A stretch of 64,000 nt of DNA from Paracoccaceae bacterium (GCA_021296235.1 JAGWAS010000010.1:1-64000); one strand, 5' to 3'; positions 49,879-60,392 are shown, numbered from the stretch's first letter. Translations and numbers: made by a program. The notes: a model not told the origin generated them from the sequence alone.

Positions 49879-51657
49879 ATGCACCAGTACCGGACCCACA
49901 ACTGTGCAGAACTCAGACGGCAGGATGTCGGAGAGACAGTTCGACTTTCTGGCTGGGTGCATCGAATCCGCGACCATGGCGGCATTCTCTTCATTGATCT
50001 GCGCGACCATTATGGGATCACCCAAGTGCTTGCCGATCCCGACAGCGACGTCTTTGCCAAGGTTGGCGAACTGCGCGCCGAATCCGTTGTGAGGGTGGAC
50101 GGGCAGGTTCGAATGAGAGATGCCGAACTGATCAACAGCAAGCTTGAGACTGGCGACATTGAGGTGTTCATAAGGGATCTTGATGTGCTCGGCGCAGCCG
50201 AGGAACTGCCGCTGCCGGTTTTCGGAGAACTCGAATATCCTGAAGAAACCAGACTGAAATACCGGTTTCTCGATCTGAGGCGGAGTGCGATACACGAACG
50301 GATCATGCTCAGGTCCAGGGTGATTGCGGCGCTTCGCCGGCACATGTGCGATCGCGGATTTACTGAATTCCAGACACCGATCCTAACTGTATCCTCGCCG
50401 GAGGGAGCCAGGGACTTTCTGGTTCCTTCAAGGCTTCACAACGGCAAGTTCTACGCTCTTCCGCAGGCGCCGCAACAGTTCAAGCAGTTCATCATGATTG
50501 CCGGTTTCGACAAGTATTTCCAGATCGCCCCCTGCTTTCGCGATGAAGATCCGCGGGCCGACAGGTCGCCCGGCGAGTTCTATCAACTTGACATCGAAAT
50601 GAGCTTCGCCACGCAGGAGGATGTGTTCGGCGTCGTTGAACCGGTCATGAAGGACGTGTTTCGTGAATTCGGCGGTGGCAAGGAGGTTTCCGATACCTTT
50701 CCCCGGATCACGTTCCGGGAAAGCATGCTGCGTTTCGGCACGGACAAGCCCGACCTGCGAAATCCGATCCGGATGGAGGAAGTCAGTGAGCACTTCCGGG
50801 AATCCGGCTTCCGCATATTTGCGTCCCTGCTCGAAAACGAAGGAAATGAAGTTCGCGCGATCCCTGCACCCGGTGGCGGCAGCCGTCGGTTCTGCGACCG
50901 CATGAACGTCTTTGCCCAGAAGCTGGGATTGCCGGGAATGGGTTACATTTTCTGGCGCCCCAAAGAGGATGGGCTTGAGGGTGCAGGGCCTTTGGCCAGC
51001 AACATCGGCTCCGAAAGGACAGAGGCGATCCGCCAGCAGCTGAACCTCGGGGAAGGCGATGCGGCATTCTTCCTCGGTGGCAGGCCTGCGGCATTCGAGG
51101 CTGTGGCTGCAAGGGCACGTGATGAAATCGGTCGGGAACTCGGCCTTGTCGGCGAGGATCGCTACGAGTTTTGCTGGATAACTGATTTTCCCATGTTCGA
51201 GCGGGATGAGGAGACGGGTGAACTTGAATTTTCGCACAACCCGTTTTCGATGCCGCAGGGGGAGATGGATGCCCTGGAGAGGGAGGATCCGCTCAATGTA
51301 CTTGGATTCCAGTATGACCTTGTTTGCAACGGCGTGGAACTGTCCTCGGGGGCTGTGCGCAACCACAGTTTGGATATTCTCTACCGGACGTTTGGGATTG
51401 TCGGGCACGAAAGGGAATATGTTGACCGGAATTTCGGCGGAATGGTGAATGCTCTCCGGTACGGTGCACCGCCACATGCGGGCATTGCGCCGGGGGTCGA
51501 CAGGATTGTCATGCTGCTCGCTGGGGTTGAGAACATTCGGGAAGTGGCGATGTTCCCACTGAATCAACGGGCCGAAGACTTGATGTTGGGTGCACCAACA
51601 CCACCGACCAACGAAGCCCTGCGTGATTTGGGCCTTCGGACGGTTGAGAGCGATTAA
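49879..51657 (+). CDS. aspS: Aspartate-tRNA ligase
   Basis: A class II aminoacyl-tRNA synthetase, 592 residues. The N-terminal anticodon-binding OB domain has [23 protein letters not shown]. Motif 2 is [22 protein letters not shown], and motif 3 is [13 protein letters not shown]. The inserted bacterial GAD domain lies between. The ATG at 49879 matches the family start ([13 protein letters not shown]) and has GGAG 8 bases upstream; a TTG at 49873 is in frame. The discriminating or non-discriminating type cannot be told by eye. Confidence 0.97.
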   Translation: MHQYRTHNCAELRRQDVGETVRLSGWVHRIRDHGGILFIDLRDHYGITQVLADPDSDVFAKVGELRAESVVRVDGQVRMRDAELINSKLETGDIEVFIRDLDVLGAAEELPLPVFGELEYPEETRLKYRFLDLRRSAIHERIMLRSRVIAALRRHMCDRGFTEFQTPILTVSSPEGARDFLVPSRLHNGKFYALPQAPQQFKQFIMIAGFDKYFQIAPCFRDEDPRADRSPGEFYQLDIEMSFATQEDVFGVVEPVMKDVFREFGGGKEVSDTFPRITFRESMLRFGTDKPDLRNPIRMEEVSEHFRESGFRIFASLLENEGNEVRAIPAPGGGSRRFCDRMNVFAQKLGLPGMGYIFWRPKEDGLEGAGPLASNIGSERTEAIRQQLNLGEGDAAFFLGGRPAAFEAVAARARDEIGRELGLVGEDRYEFCWITDFPMFERDEETGELEFSHNPFSMPQGEMDALEREDPLNVLGFQYDLVCNGVELSSGAVRNHSLDILYRTFGIVGHEREYVDRNFGGMVNALRYGAPPHAGIAPGVDRIVMLLAGVENIREVAMFPLNQRAEDLMLGAPTPPTNEALRDLGLRTVESD

Positions 51658-51899
51658 GTCGGAATTTCCGAATTTGTCAGGCCGAAATTCCTTCTGCATC
51701 CCGTTGCACGATTTCGGCGGTGGCAGGGCGGAAGCGGACGGCACCTGCGGTTGGCACCATTCGGAATGATCGAGGCTGACGGAAATCCCGTTTGTTCCTC
51801 CTCCTGAATCTGGTGTTGCTTGTCGGGCCAGATTGCAGTTCCCTTCATTCACAATTCGCATGACGGATCCACAATGTCCCAGGCGATGGAGGCACCGAT

Positions 51900-53132
51900 A
51901 TGAGCCAGCGAAACTTGGAACCTGAATCCTTAAATCCAAATGATGTGCTTCGAAGCTCCTTGGAACTTCCCTGTGGCACAATCCTAAAAAACCGACTGGT
52001 GAAATCAGCCATGTCGGACTCGCTTGGGAATGGCGAAGGTGATCCAACCGAGGCTCAGATTCGGCTCTACGAAAGATGGGCGCATGGGGGTGTGGCAGTG
52101 TCGATCATTGGTGAGGTCCAAGGTGATCCCCGCTATCCGGAGAAACCCGGAAACCTGGTGTTGGGAGCAAATGCGGATAAGCGGGCAATAAAAGCACTGG
52201 TCAGCCGCTCCACGGTTGATTGTGCTCAAATATGGCCGCAACTCGGTCATGCCGGTGCCCTTTCGCACCTGCCGATCAGCCGGCCGAAGGGCCCATCTGC
52301 GCTGGATATTGAAGGTCTCCAATGCGCCGGCATGTCAGTCGAAGATATCCAGGAGTTGACACATATGTATGCAGCAACCGCTGCATACGCTCAGAGTGCA
52401 GGATTTGGCGGCGTTCATATCCACGCCGGGCACGGATTTCTGCTCAGTCAATTCCTGTCTCCCTTGTTCAACCGCCGGGACGATCACTATGGCGGGCCGG
52501 TCGAAGCCCGATTCCGAATAATTCTCGAAGTGATAGAAGAGGTGCGGCGCGCGGTCGGACCGTCCTATCCCGTCGGAATCAAGATCAATTCGACGGACAA
52601 ACTGGAAGGTGGCTTGACAGAAGCCGATGCGATGGAAGTGGTTCGCCTTCTTGATCAAACGTCGGTCGATCTGATTGACATAAGTGGCGGGACATACTTT
52701 CCGGGTGCGAAAGCAAGCTCTGAGGGATCTTCGGATGGAGGGCCATACTTTCTTGAATTTGCCAGACAAGCCAAAGGGGAAACCGAAGTGCCGCTGATGG
52801 TGACTGGGGGCTTCAGACGTCGTGAGCAGGCAATGGATGCAGTGGCCAGTGGTGTTGCCGACTTGGTCGGTTTGGCGCGGGCCATGGTACTTGATACGCG
52901 GCTCGCGGAGGCTTGGTTGACAGGGGAGGGCGGAGACCCTGAGTTTCCAACATTCGAATCCCCGCCTCGCGGTGGAGTTACGGCGTGGTACACCATGCGA
53001 TTAACCGCATTGGGTGAGGACAGGGAAAGTGCTTTCGCGATGGATCCTCAGCTTGCGCTTCGCGTTTATGAAGAACGTGATGCGCAACGTTCAGTTAAAT
53101 GGCTGGAAAAATACTGGGACTTAAATTCATAA
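51900..53132 (+). CDS. NADH:flavin oxidoreductase (old yellow enzyme family)
   Basis: A 410-residue FMN TIM-barrel protein. ILKNRLVKSAMSD opens the barrel. The signature FGGVHIHAGHGFLLSQFLSPLFNRRDDHYGG carries the substrate His, and LMVTGGFRRREQAM binds the FMN phosphate. OYE proteins reduce activated double bonds such as enones. It lacks the C-terminal Fe-S/FAD module found in the protein at 60681-62700. No obvious partner gene. Confidence 0.9.
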   Translation: MSQRNLEPESLNPNDVLRSSLELPCGTILKNRLVKSAMSDSLGNGEGDPTEAQIRLYERWAHGGVAVSIIGEVQGDPRYPEKPGNLVLGANADKRAIKALVSRSTVDCAQIWPQLGHAGALSHLPISRPKGPSALDIEGLQCAGMSVEDIQELTHMYAATAAYAQSAGFGGVHIHAGHGFLLSQFLSPLFNRRDDHYGGPVEARFRIILEVIEEVRRAVGPSYPVGIKINSTDKLEGGLTEADAMEVVRLLDQTSVDLIDISGGTYFPGAKASSEGSSDGGPYFLEFARQAKGETEVPLMVTGGFRRREQAMDAVASGVADLVGLARAMVLDTRLAEAWLTGEGGDPEFPTFESPPRGGVTAWYTMRLTALGEDRESAFAMDPQLALRVYEERDAQRSVKWLEKYWDLNS

Positions 53133-53458
53133 CTTGAAAACCGCATGCCTTTCCGTGTCCTGCCCCTGCACCCCCGCGACATGTGATCTCAAAACACCCT
53201 CGGACCAATCGTCGGGGAAGGGATTGACAGCGAACGGCCAATGCGTGCGAGGCAACGGTTGTTATTGGCATTGTATCTTGACTGGGCCCGGTCGGCGCAT
53301 CATTCCAGATCGGTCAATGCATCAACTTGGTTTTGGGAATCGCTGTCTGCTTGGCTGATCAGGATCAATCTGGCGTAGCCCAACTCCACTGTGACAATTT
53401 ACGCGGTAAGCTGATAGTTGCGGATTTCCCAAAATTTCCTGACACCGGAACCCAACAA
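53133..53458. other. Gap of about 325 bases before the nitroreductase gene
   Basis: An open frame upstream of the nitroreductase start (from 53327) lacks family resemblance and is taken as leader. No terminator or RNA element was recognised. Confidence 0.4.
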
Positions 53459-54037
53459 ATGAAGAAAGCAAATTCCGAAGTCCTAGAGTTCATCAATTCT
53501 CGCCGGTCCTACCCGACACTCGTGATTTCGCCGCCAGTGCCAACACGGGAGGAACTCCTTGAACTCCTGAAAGCGGCGGCCAGGGTGCCCGATCACGGCA
53601 AGTTGGAGCCTTGGCGGTTCCTGGTGATCGAACAACCGAAGCTGACGGAAGTTGCAGAGAGGCTGAGGGTGCGGGGATTGGAACTTGGAAAGGCCGAATC
53701 GCTTGTGGGAAAGGCCTCGGAGGTCTTTGCCAAGGCCAGCCTGGTTGTTGCGGTAATTGGCTCGCCTGACCTTTCGGCCAAGATCCCAGCGGTCGAGCAA
53801 CAGCTTTCTGCTGGTGCCGCATGCCTTTCACTGTTGAACGCCGCTCTTGCGTCAGGTTGGGCGGCTAGCTGGGTAACCGGTTTCGGCGCTCATGACGGCG
53901 CGTTCCGCGAGGAAGTTTTCAATCTTGCGTCGCATGAGTTTATTGCCGGCTTTGTTCACATCGGCACGGCAGGTGCTCCACCGCCGGATCGGCCGCGCCC
54001 CGACATCGCCGCCATCACAGAATGGTATGATGGCTGA
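53459..54037 (+). CDS. Nitroreductase family protein (YdjA/RutE-like)
   Basis: A 192-residue FMN-dependent oxidoreductase. The N terminus VLEFINSRRSYPTLVISPP and the segment ARVPDHGKLEPWRFLVIE are typical of the YdjA group of small nitroreductases, and AGAACLSLLNAALASGWAASWVTGFG lines the flavin site. Substrate unknown. The ATG at 53459 removes 44 unlikely upstream residues. Confidence 0.9.
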   Translation: MKKANSEVLEFINSRRSYPTLVISPPVPTREELLELLKAAARVPDHGKLEPWRFLVIEQPKLTEVAERLRVRGLELGKAESLVGKASEVFAKASLVVAVIGSPDLSAKIPAVEQQLSAGAACLSLLNAALASGWAASWVTGFGAHDGAFREEVFNLASHEFIAGFVHIGTAGAPPPDRPRPDIAAITEWYDG

Positions 54038-54459
54038 TTCAGTGGCAGGGCAGAATTCGGCTCGCTGTATTGGACCTGTGCAAGAGTGACGGCGGGCGAA
54101 TTCCGCCGGTTTCATGGATATCAATTGCATTGAGGGCCTGCGGCTGACCACTGCCGTCTCCCCTCTTATCTACTGTCCGCCGGGATAGGCGATTCGGCGC
54201 CACCGACCGGCATCTTCAGACGCGCCGCCGATCTGTCGCCATCAAAAGTCCCGTTGTTTGCCGGTCTCGGCCCTCAGCCAAGCGGGACCGGATTCAATCT
54301 TGATGCTGATCGGTTCCTTGACTATTGTTTTGCAGGCTTGACGAGGGACACAAAGGGTCTGTCCTGGCCTCGTAAAGATGCTTGTCTCAGGGCTTTGATC
54401 GGACAAAAGTCAAACGTCCTGTAGTCGTCATGCAATCCAACAATGGGGAGCTTCCTGAA
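54038..54459. other. Gap of about 420 bases before the second solute-binding protein
   Basis: It holds a weak 6-bp hairpin near 54090-54108 (CGGCGG/CCGCCG), which may end the nitroreductase message, and the promoter region of the next gene. No gene was seen. Confidence 0.4.
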
Positions 54460-55503
54460 ATGAAAATACTTCGCAGCCTTCGCACAGCGTGCCTTGTGAC
54501 CGTGTTGGTCGGGCCGTCATTTGCTGCCGACGGGGAGTTGGTGATTCTCGATTGGGCGGGATACGACGATCCAGAATTCGTCCGTCCCTACATTGAGATG
54601 CACGGAGACGCACCAACCTACTCGCTCTTCGGTGAGGAGGAGGAAGCCTTCAACAAGCTCAGGTCGGGATTCGGTGCGGATGTGTCGCATCCTTGTTCCC
54701 AATCCGTTTCCAAGTGGAGGGACGCGGGCGTCATTGAGCCCATTGATCCTGCGCGGATTGAACGTTGGGGTGAGGTAAACGAGGTCATGAAGGAAGCATT
54801 CAAGTTCGACGGTGACTACTACCTGCTGCCGGCGGACTGGGGAACGACCGCGGTGACCTACAGATCCGACCTTGTCGATGAAGCTGATGTTGCTTCCCTC
54901 CAAGTGTTCCTGGATCCGAAGTTTCAGGGCCGCACCTCGATTGCCGACAATGTCGATGACGCTTACGCGCTGGCCTTGCTGGCAACCGGCGTTGCCGATT
55001 GGACAAAGGCGACCATGGAGGATGTCGAAAAGGCTTCAGAATGGCTGCGCATGGCCCACCGGAATGTCCGGACGTATTGGGCCGATGGTGCCGAATTGTC
55101 ATCGTTGATGGCCAGTGGCGAGGTTTTGGTGTCTTGGGCCTGGAACGAAACCCCAACCACCATGTCGGCTGACGGACACGAAGTGAGGGCCAACCGAGAG
55201 ACGGTGGAAGGTTCGTCATCCTGGTTCTGTGGATATGTCAATGTAGCAAATGGCCCCAATTCCGAGGACAGGGTCTATGACTTCTTCAACGCATGGTTGG
55301 ACCCCGGTACGGCGACCTACATCGTAACCGAATGGGGCTACGGACACGGAAATCAAGCGGCCATGGATGCACTTGGCGTCGAGGCCCTTGATGCTGTTGG
55401 TCTCGGCGAGGTCAGTGTTCCGGTTTTGGCTCAGGTGCCGATCGACCATGAAATCCGCGATGCCATGATCAAGGAATTCGAACTGATCAAGGCAGGGTTC
55501 TGA
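54460..55503 (+). CDS. PotD-like extracellular solute-binding protein, second orphan
   Basis: A periplasmic polyamine-type binding protein of 347 residues. The signal peptide is LRSLRTACLVTVLVGPSFA. The mature part opens ELVILDWAGYDDPEFVRPY and includes YYLLPADWGTTAVTYRSDLV, characteristic of PotD/PotF-type proteins. The ATG at 54460 has GGGAG upstream. It is not closely similar to the SBP at 25007. No ABC permease or ATPase gene is near; the next genes form a TRAP operon with its own binding protein. The ligand is unknown. Confidence 0.87.
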   Translation: MKILRSLRTACLVTVLVGPSFAADGELVILDWAGYDDPEFVRPYIEMHGDAPTYSLFGEEEEAFNKLRSGFGADVSHPCSQSVSKWRDAGVIEPIDPARIERWGEVNEVMKEAFKFDGDYYLLPADWGTTAVTYRSDLVDEADVASLQVFLDPKFQGRTSIADNVDDAYALALLATGVADWTKATMEDVEKASEWLRMAHRNVRTYWADGAELSSLMASGEVLVSWAWNETPTTMSADGHEVRANRETVEGSSSWFCGYVNVANGPNSEDRVYDFFNAWLDPGTATYIVTEWGYGHGNQAAMDALGVEALDAVGLGEVSVPVLAQVPIDHEIRDAMIKEFELIKAGF

Positions 55504-55907
55504 TCGAATCGTCTGATCCCGAATCCCATTCTGGACAATGCGGCTGGACGGAGGCGAATCAACGCTCCTTTTTCCGGCTGCCGGAAGTGGTGTGTGCGGT
55601 GTGTACTGGATAACCTCGACCGAATTCGGTGAAGTGTGATTTGAAGCGTGGCCATTGGGTTGGAGGTTGAACGTTCACGAGTTTTGCAACCGCGTATTTT
55701 GGCCCATAGATTCACTTTCAGAATTGGGGTTGATATCAAGCCGTGAATTGAAATATATGGCGTGCCGCCATTATCGGTGGCATCCGGAAGCCCAATTGAA
55801 TTTGGGCAAGACGGTTAGCGACCTGCTGGACTCGGAGGAGGAGGCTGCCCCAATGGCAAGTGGGCACTCTTGGTTCGCGGGACTTCGGTCACAGTCAGGA
55901 GAGGAAA
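55504..55907. other. Gap of about 400 bases before the TRAP operon
   Basis: It should carry the TRAP operon promoter. A 90-codon frame (55655-55927) overlaps the dctP start and shows no family features. No terminator with a T run was seen after the solute-binding protein gene. Confidence 0.4.
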
Positions 55908-57011
55908 ATGACAGACAATATCAATAGACGAAAATTCATCCGCGGAGGTGCGGTCGCGGCTGCCTCGGCGGGAGCACTCGCCGCCCCTTCGGTTGCCCGC
56001 GCCGAGCCGGTAAATTTAAAGATGCAAGCTGCCTGGGGCGGGGGAATCTTTCTTGAAAACGCTCAGTCCTATGTCGACAGGGTTCACGCAATGTCGGGTG
56101 ATGCACTGAAAATCGATCTGCTTTCGGTGAATTCCGTTGTGAAGACCAGTCAGATGCAGGACGCGGTTCACCGTGGCGTTCTTGATGCGATCCACTACGT
56201 GCCTGCATACTGGTACTCGAAATCGAAGACGGCGTCCCTCTTCGGAACCGGGCCGTGCTTCGGTTGGTCCAGTCAGGAAGTCCTGGGTTGGGTTCACTAC
56301 GGTGGCGGTCAGGAACTGTTCGAAGAACTTATGGATGAACTGCGACTGAACATCGTTTCGTTCTTCAACAGCCCGATGCCGGCACAGCCGCTTGGTTGGT
56401 TCAATGAGCAGATTACCGATGCAAGCCAGATGAACGGTCTGAAGTACAGAACCGTTGGTCTCGCGGCCGATGTCCTGTTGGAAATGGGCATGTCCGTGGT
56501 GCAGCTTCCCGGAGGCGAGATCCAGCCTGCGATGAAGTCAGGCCTCATTGATGCTGCTGAATTCAACAATCCGACTTCGGACCGTGACTTCGGCATGCAG
56601 GACGTGTCCAAGCACTATCATCTTGCCTCGTTCCACCAGAGCCAGGAATTCTTCGAAATTTCCTTCAACAAGAGGAAGTTCGAATCCCTTTCGCCGGAAC
56701 TTCAGGCAATTCTTCGGCATGCCTCTGAGGCAGAAAACTCAAACTTCTATTGGCACAACACCAAACGGTATGCTGAGGACCTTACGACGCTCCGTGACGA
56801 ACAGGGTGTCAATGTATACCGGACTCCGGACTCGGTTATGGCTGAGCAACTCAAGGCTTGGGATATCGTCATTGAGCGTCTGGCCAATGAGGATTCGTTC
56901 TTTGCCAAGGTCATCGACAGTCAGAAGACCTACGCCGAGGAGGTTATGGGCTACCTCAATCTGAACCAGCCGGACTACAAGCTGGCCTACGATCACTATT
57001 TCGGATCGTGA
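55908..57011 (+). CDS. dctP: TRAP transporter substrate-binding protein (DctP family, Tat-exported)
   Basis: A periplasmic TRAP binding protein of 367 residues. The N terminus INRRKFIRGGAVAAASAGAL is a Tat signal. The mature part starts VNLKMQAAWGGGIFLENAQ. The conserved GLKYRTVGLAADVLLEMG segment includes the carboxylate-binding Arg. It resembles the TakP branch, which binds 2-oxo acids, but the ligand here is unknown. AGGAGAGG precedes the ATG. First gene of dctP-dctQ-dctM-amidase. Confidence 0.92.
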   Translation: MTDNINRRKFIRGGAVAAASAGALAAPSVARAEPVNLKMQAAWGGGIFLENAQSYVDRVHAMSGDALKIDLLSVNSVVKTSQMQDAVHRGVLDAIHYVPAYWYSKSKTASLFGTGPCFGWSSQEVLGWVHYGGGQELFEELMDELRLNIVSFFNSPMPAQPLGWFNEQITDASQMNGLKYRTVGLAADVLLEMGMSVVQLPGGEIQPAMKSGLIDAAEFNNPTSDRDFGMQDVSKHYHLASFHQSQEFFEISFNKRKFESLSPELQAILRHASEAENSNFYWHNTKRYAEDLTTLRDEQGVNVYRTPDSVMAEQLKAWDIVIERLANEDSFFAKVIDSQKTYAEEVMGYLNLNQPDYKLAYDHYFGS

Positions 57012-57021
57012 ATTGAACTGA

Positions 57022-57047
57022 GTGGGGAGGTTTTCGAACCTCTCCAC
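57022..57047 (+). promoter_or_regulatory. UUCG-loop hairpin between dctP and dctQ
   Basis: GTGGGGAGGTT at 57022-57032 pairs with 57037-57047 (one G-U pair) around a TTCG tetraloop, 10 bases after the dctP stop and 17 bases before dctQ. No T run follows. This fits an mRNA-stabilising hairpin that raises dctP product over dctQM. Confidence 0.75.
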
Positions 57048-57064
57048 CCCCCTCGGAATTCACC

Positions 57065-57637
57065 ATGAAAAGACTAGTCCGTACTATTGAAGGGATAAGT
57101 GTGTGGACGGGCCGGGCTTTCGGCTGGTGCATACTCGTCCTGACATTTTCTGTCGCATATGAAGTGGTCGTCCGCTACGTTTTCAATACTCCCACCGTAT
57201 GGGCATTTGACATGATGGTGCAGATGTATGGGGCACTGTTTCTGATGGCGGGCCCTTATGCACTGGCGCAGGATGCGCATGTTCGCGGCGACGTGGTCTA
57301 CCGGCTTTTTCCCGTCAGGTGGCAGGCGCGGGTCGATTTCGTTCTCTACATTCTGTTCTTCTTTCCTGGCATGTTGGCTCTTTTTTGGTTCGGATACGAA
57401 ATCGCGGCCGACAGCTGGCGTTACAAGGAGGTCAGCTGGAACAGCCCGGCACGCATCCAGATATATTTCTTCAAAACCCTGATACCCGTTGCCGGATTCT
57501 TGCTGATTGTACAGGGCGTTGCCGAGATGATCCGTTGCTGGAATGCGATGCAGACAGGAAAGTGGATGGAACGGTTGGACGACGCCAGGGAAACCGAGGA
57601 CGTCCTCATTGAAAATCCGGGAAGTGGCCTGAATTAG
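57065..57637 (+). CDS. dctQ: TRAP transporter small permease (DctQ family)
   Basis: A 190-residue membrane protein with four transmembrane segments, the DctQ layout. RYVFNTPTVWAFDMMVQMYGALFLMAGPYALAQDAHVRGD contains the family DctQ pattern around the second and third helices. It forms the membrane complex with DctM. Spaced 35 bases before dctM. Confidence 0.93.
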   Translation: MKRLVRTIEGISVWTGRAFGWCILVLTFSVAYEVVVRYVFNTPTVWAFDMMVQMYGALFLMAGPYALAQDAHVRGDVVYRLFPVRWQARVDFVLYILFFFPGMLALFWFGYEIAADSWRYKEVSWNSPARIQIYFFKTLIPVAGFLLIVQGVAEMIRCWNAMQTGKWMERLDDARETEDVLIENPGSGLN

Positions 57638-57672
57638 GCAGAACTCAACCGGACCTTTTGCAGGCTATCGAA

Positions 57673-59037
57673 ATGACCAATCCCGAATTAGCAATTGTAA
57701 TGCTGTGCCTGTTCATTGTGCTGGTGCTGCTCGGATTTCCCATTGCGTTCACTCTTGTGGCGATCGGCGTGGCCTTTGGATACTATGCCTACTATCAAGG
57801 CGGCATCGAGACGTTCGGTGATCTCCTCAACAACAACATCTTCTATCTGCTGAACCAGAACACCTACTCGGTGATGGAGAACGACACGCTGGTGGCGATC
57901 CCATTGTTCCTGTTCATGGGATATGTGGTTGAACGGGCCGATATCGTAACCCGGCTGTTCTATTCACTTCAAATGGCGGCGCGAAACCTTCCCGGCTCCT
58001 TGGCCATTGCTGCCTTGATTACCTGCACCGTGTTTTCGACCGCATCCGGCATCGTGGGTGCCGTCGTTACCCTGATGGGGTTGTTGGCGTTTCCGGCGAT
58101 GGCGAATGCCGCCTATGACAAGAGGTTTGCATCCGGTGTCATCTGCGCCGGCGGGACGCTCGGAATACTCATTCCACCTTCGATCATGCTGATTGTCTAT
58201 GCTGCGATCGCCGAATTGTCGCCACTGAGGCTCTATGCGGCGGCCATGTTTCCCGGGCTGCTGCTGGCCGGACTCTACATTCTCTATGTGATTGGAAGGG
58301 CTCTGATCAATCCGGATATCGCACCAAAACCCAAGTTGCAGGACATGCCGAACCGGCTGGCAATTTACCGCGAGCTTCTGATTTCCTTTGTTCCCCTGAC
58401 CGTACTCATAATGCTCGTGCTTGGTTCGATTTTGGGCGGTCTTGCAACACCTGCCGAAGCGGCGGCCATGGGCGCATTGGGCGGATTGGTGCTGGCCATT
58501 CTTTACCGTTCACTTAACTGGCAGAAGGTCAAGGACAGCGTTTTCCTGACAGCGAAATCTACAGCAATGGTGTGCTGGCTGTTTGTCGGATCCTGGACGT
58601 TTGCGTCTGTGTTTTCATATCTGGGCGGACATGACGTGATTGAGCACTGGATCCTCGGCATGAACTTGGCACCATGGCAATTCCTTGTGCTGGTTCAATT
58701 GATCATCTTCCTGCTTGGTTGGCCGCTTGAGTGGTCAGAAATTCTGATAATCTTCGTGCCAATCTTTCTGCCGATGCTGGATACATTCGGTGTCAATCCG
58801 TACTTCTTCGCAATGCTGGTGGCGCTGAACCTGCAGACTTCCTTCCTGACGCCACCGATGGCAATGTCCGCATATTATCTGAAGGGGGTGTTGCGATCGG
58901 AGATTGAACTGATCGAAATATTCAAGGGGATATTGCCATATTTGGCCATAGTGATCCTTGCGATGTTCCTGATGTATCAGTTCCCCGGAATCGCCCTTTG
59001 GCTGCCTGATTACCTGTTTGGCGAATACATCCCCTGA
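57673..59037 (+). CDS. dctM: TRAP transporter large permease (DctM family)
   Basis: The transport subunit, about 454 residues and 12 transmembrane helices. LLGFPIAFTLVAIGVAFG lies at the N terminus. GVICAGGTLGILIPPSIMLIVYAA is the DctM signature. It imports an organic acid with sodium using the DctP-bound ligand. I chose the ATG at 57673; a TTG at 57658 is in frame. The amidase gene follows 11 bases later. Confidence 0.94.
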   Translation: MTNPELAIVMLCLFIVLVLLGFPIAFTLVAIGVAFGYYAYYQGGIETFGDLLNNNIFYLLNQNTYSVMENDTLVAIPLFLFMGYVVERADIVTRLFYSLQMAARNLPGSLAIAALITCTVFSTASGIVGAVVTLMGLLAFPAMANAAYDKRFASGVICAGGTLGILIPPSIMLIVYAAIAELSPLRLYAAAMFPGLLLAGLYILYVIGRALINPDIAPKPKLQDMPNRLAIYRELLISFVPLTVLIMLVLGSILGGLATPAEAAAMGALGGLVLAILYRSLNWQKVKDSVFLTAKSTAMVCWLFVGSWTFASVFSYLGGHDVIEHWILGMNLAPWQFLVLVQLIIFLLGWPLEWSEILIIFVPIFLPMLDTFGVNPYFFAMLVALNLQTSFLTPPMAMSAYYLKGVLRSEIELIEIFKGILPYLAIVILAMFLMYQFPGIALWLPDYLFGEYIP

Positions 59038-59048
59038 TTGGACGGTGG

Positions 59049-60392
59049 ATGACCGCAAATCCTAATGAACTGCCGGCAATTGAGGCGGCGGAACGCATCA
59101 AGTCGGGAAAGCTGACGTCGGAGTCACTCGTTGCCTCTTGCCTTGACAGGATCAAGGAAACGGATGGGGTCATCGGTGCATGGCAATGGCTGGACCACAG
59201 CTATGCCCTTGATCAGGCTCGAGAACTTGATCGGCTGAGAAAATTTGGCATGCCTTTGGGGGCATTGCACGGTGTTCCGGTGGGGCTGAAGGATATCATT
59301 GACACAAAGGGGATTCCCACCGAGCGGGGCACGCCCGTCTTTGCCGGACGGAAACCACGCCGCAATGCATCGGTGGTCGACCGTTTGCAAGACGCCGGAA
59401 TGGTTGTTCTTGGCAAGACGGTCACGACGGAACTTGCATTCATGAATCCCGCAGGTACGGTTAACCCGCATGATGTGTTGCGCACACCTGGCGGCTCCTC
59501 AAGCGGTTCGGCGGCTTCGGTCGCCCATTTCCAGGCACCTCTTTCGGTCGGCAGTCAGACCAATGGGTCAGTAGTCAGACCGGCCTCCTTTTGTGGCGTA
59601 TTCGGCTTCAAGCCGACACGCGGCGCCGTTTCAACATCCGGGGTCCTGGCAACCTGTCCGCACCTTGATCAGCTTGGTGTATTCGGAAGGACACTTGAGG
59701 ATGCCGCAGCATTGGCCGACGCAATGTCAGGCCATGATTCAAGGGACACCAAATCCCACCCGCGACCCAAGCCCCGCATACTTGAAGGATGCCGTCAGGA
59801 CGTGCCAGTCGAACCTCTTTTCGCGTGGTTCGAGCCCAGCTATCTTGACCGGCTTGACGATGATGCCCGGCAGGGTTTGGAAGATGTGGTGGCGTTGCTT
59901 GGAAAACAGGTTGAACGTATCCCGGTTCCCGATGGCTTTGAACTGCTCGTTGAGGCCCACCGAAGGATCCAGGAGTTCGAACTCAACAGGTGCCTCGGCG
60001 ACAAGGTTCGCGACAACCGCGAAATCGTCAGTGATGCTATGCTTGAGGCAGTTGATAGGGGCCACAAGGTCACAGAGACGGAGTATCGCGACGCCCTCAG
60101 GCTGAAGGTTGGAGCCGAACGTTATTTCGATGTGTTCTTTTGGGACTATGACGCAATTCTGGCACCTTCGGCACAGGGTGAGGCGCCGCCGGTCGGTGCC
60201 GGAACAGGAGATCCCGTGTTTTGCACGGTTTGGACCTTGTGCGGGTTGCCTGCCCTCAACATCCCCATGCTTTCAGGCAATTCGGGTCTTCCTGTCGGAG
60301 TGCAACTGATTGGTCAGGCCGAACGGGATGATCGGCTCTTTCGCACGGCAAGGTGGTTGCTGTATGAGATAGTCGGGGGGCAAGATGGTTGA
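59049..60392 (+). CDS. Amidase (amidase signature family)
   Basis: A 447-residue Ser-cisSer-Lys hydrolase. The catalytic Lys is K81 (GLKDIIDT). The Ser-rich loop TPGGSSSGSAASV is at 147-158, and the nucleophile Ser is S174 in SQTNGSVVRP. The canonical DTGGS reads QTNGS here, a variation seen in some subfamilies. It is tightly linked to dctM, so it may hydrolyse an amide imported by the TRAP system or release its ligand. Confidence 0.9.
   Translation: MTANPNELPAIEAAERIKSGKLTSESLVASCLDRIKETDGVIGAWQWLDHSYALDQARELDRLRKFGMPLGALHGVPVGLKDIIDTKGIPTERGTPVFAGRKPRRNASVVDRLQDAGMVVLGKTVTTELAFMNPAGTVNPHDVLRTPGGSSSGSAASVAHFQAPLSVGSQTNGSVVRPASFCGVFGFKPTRGAVSTSGVLATCPHLDQLGVFGRTLEDAAALADAMSGHDSRDTKSHPRPKPRILEGCRQDVPVEPLFAWFEPSYLDRLDDDARQGLEDVVALLGKQVERIPVPDGFELLVEAHRRIQEFELNRCLGDKVRDNREIVSDAMLEAVDRGHKVTETEYRDALRLKVGAERYFDVFFWDYDAILAPSAQGEAPPVGAGTGDPVFCTVWTLCGLPALNIPMLSGNSGLPVGVQLIGQAERDDRLFRTARWLLYEIVGGQDG

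Noticed and set aside
50428..52047. 539-codon open frame on the minus strand opposite aspS
   Set aside because: It is antisense to a strongly conserved aspS, lacks any domain and reflects codon bias of the real gene.
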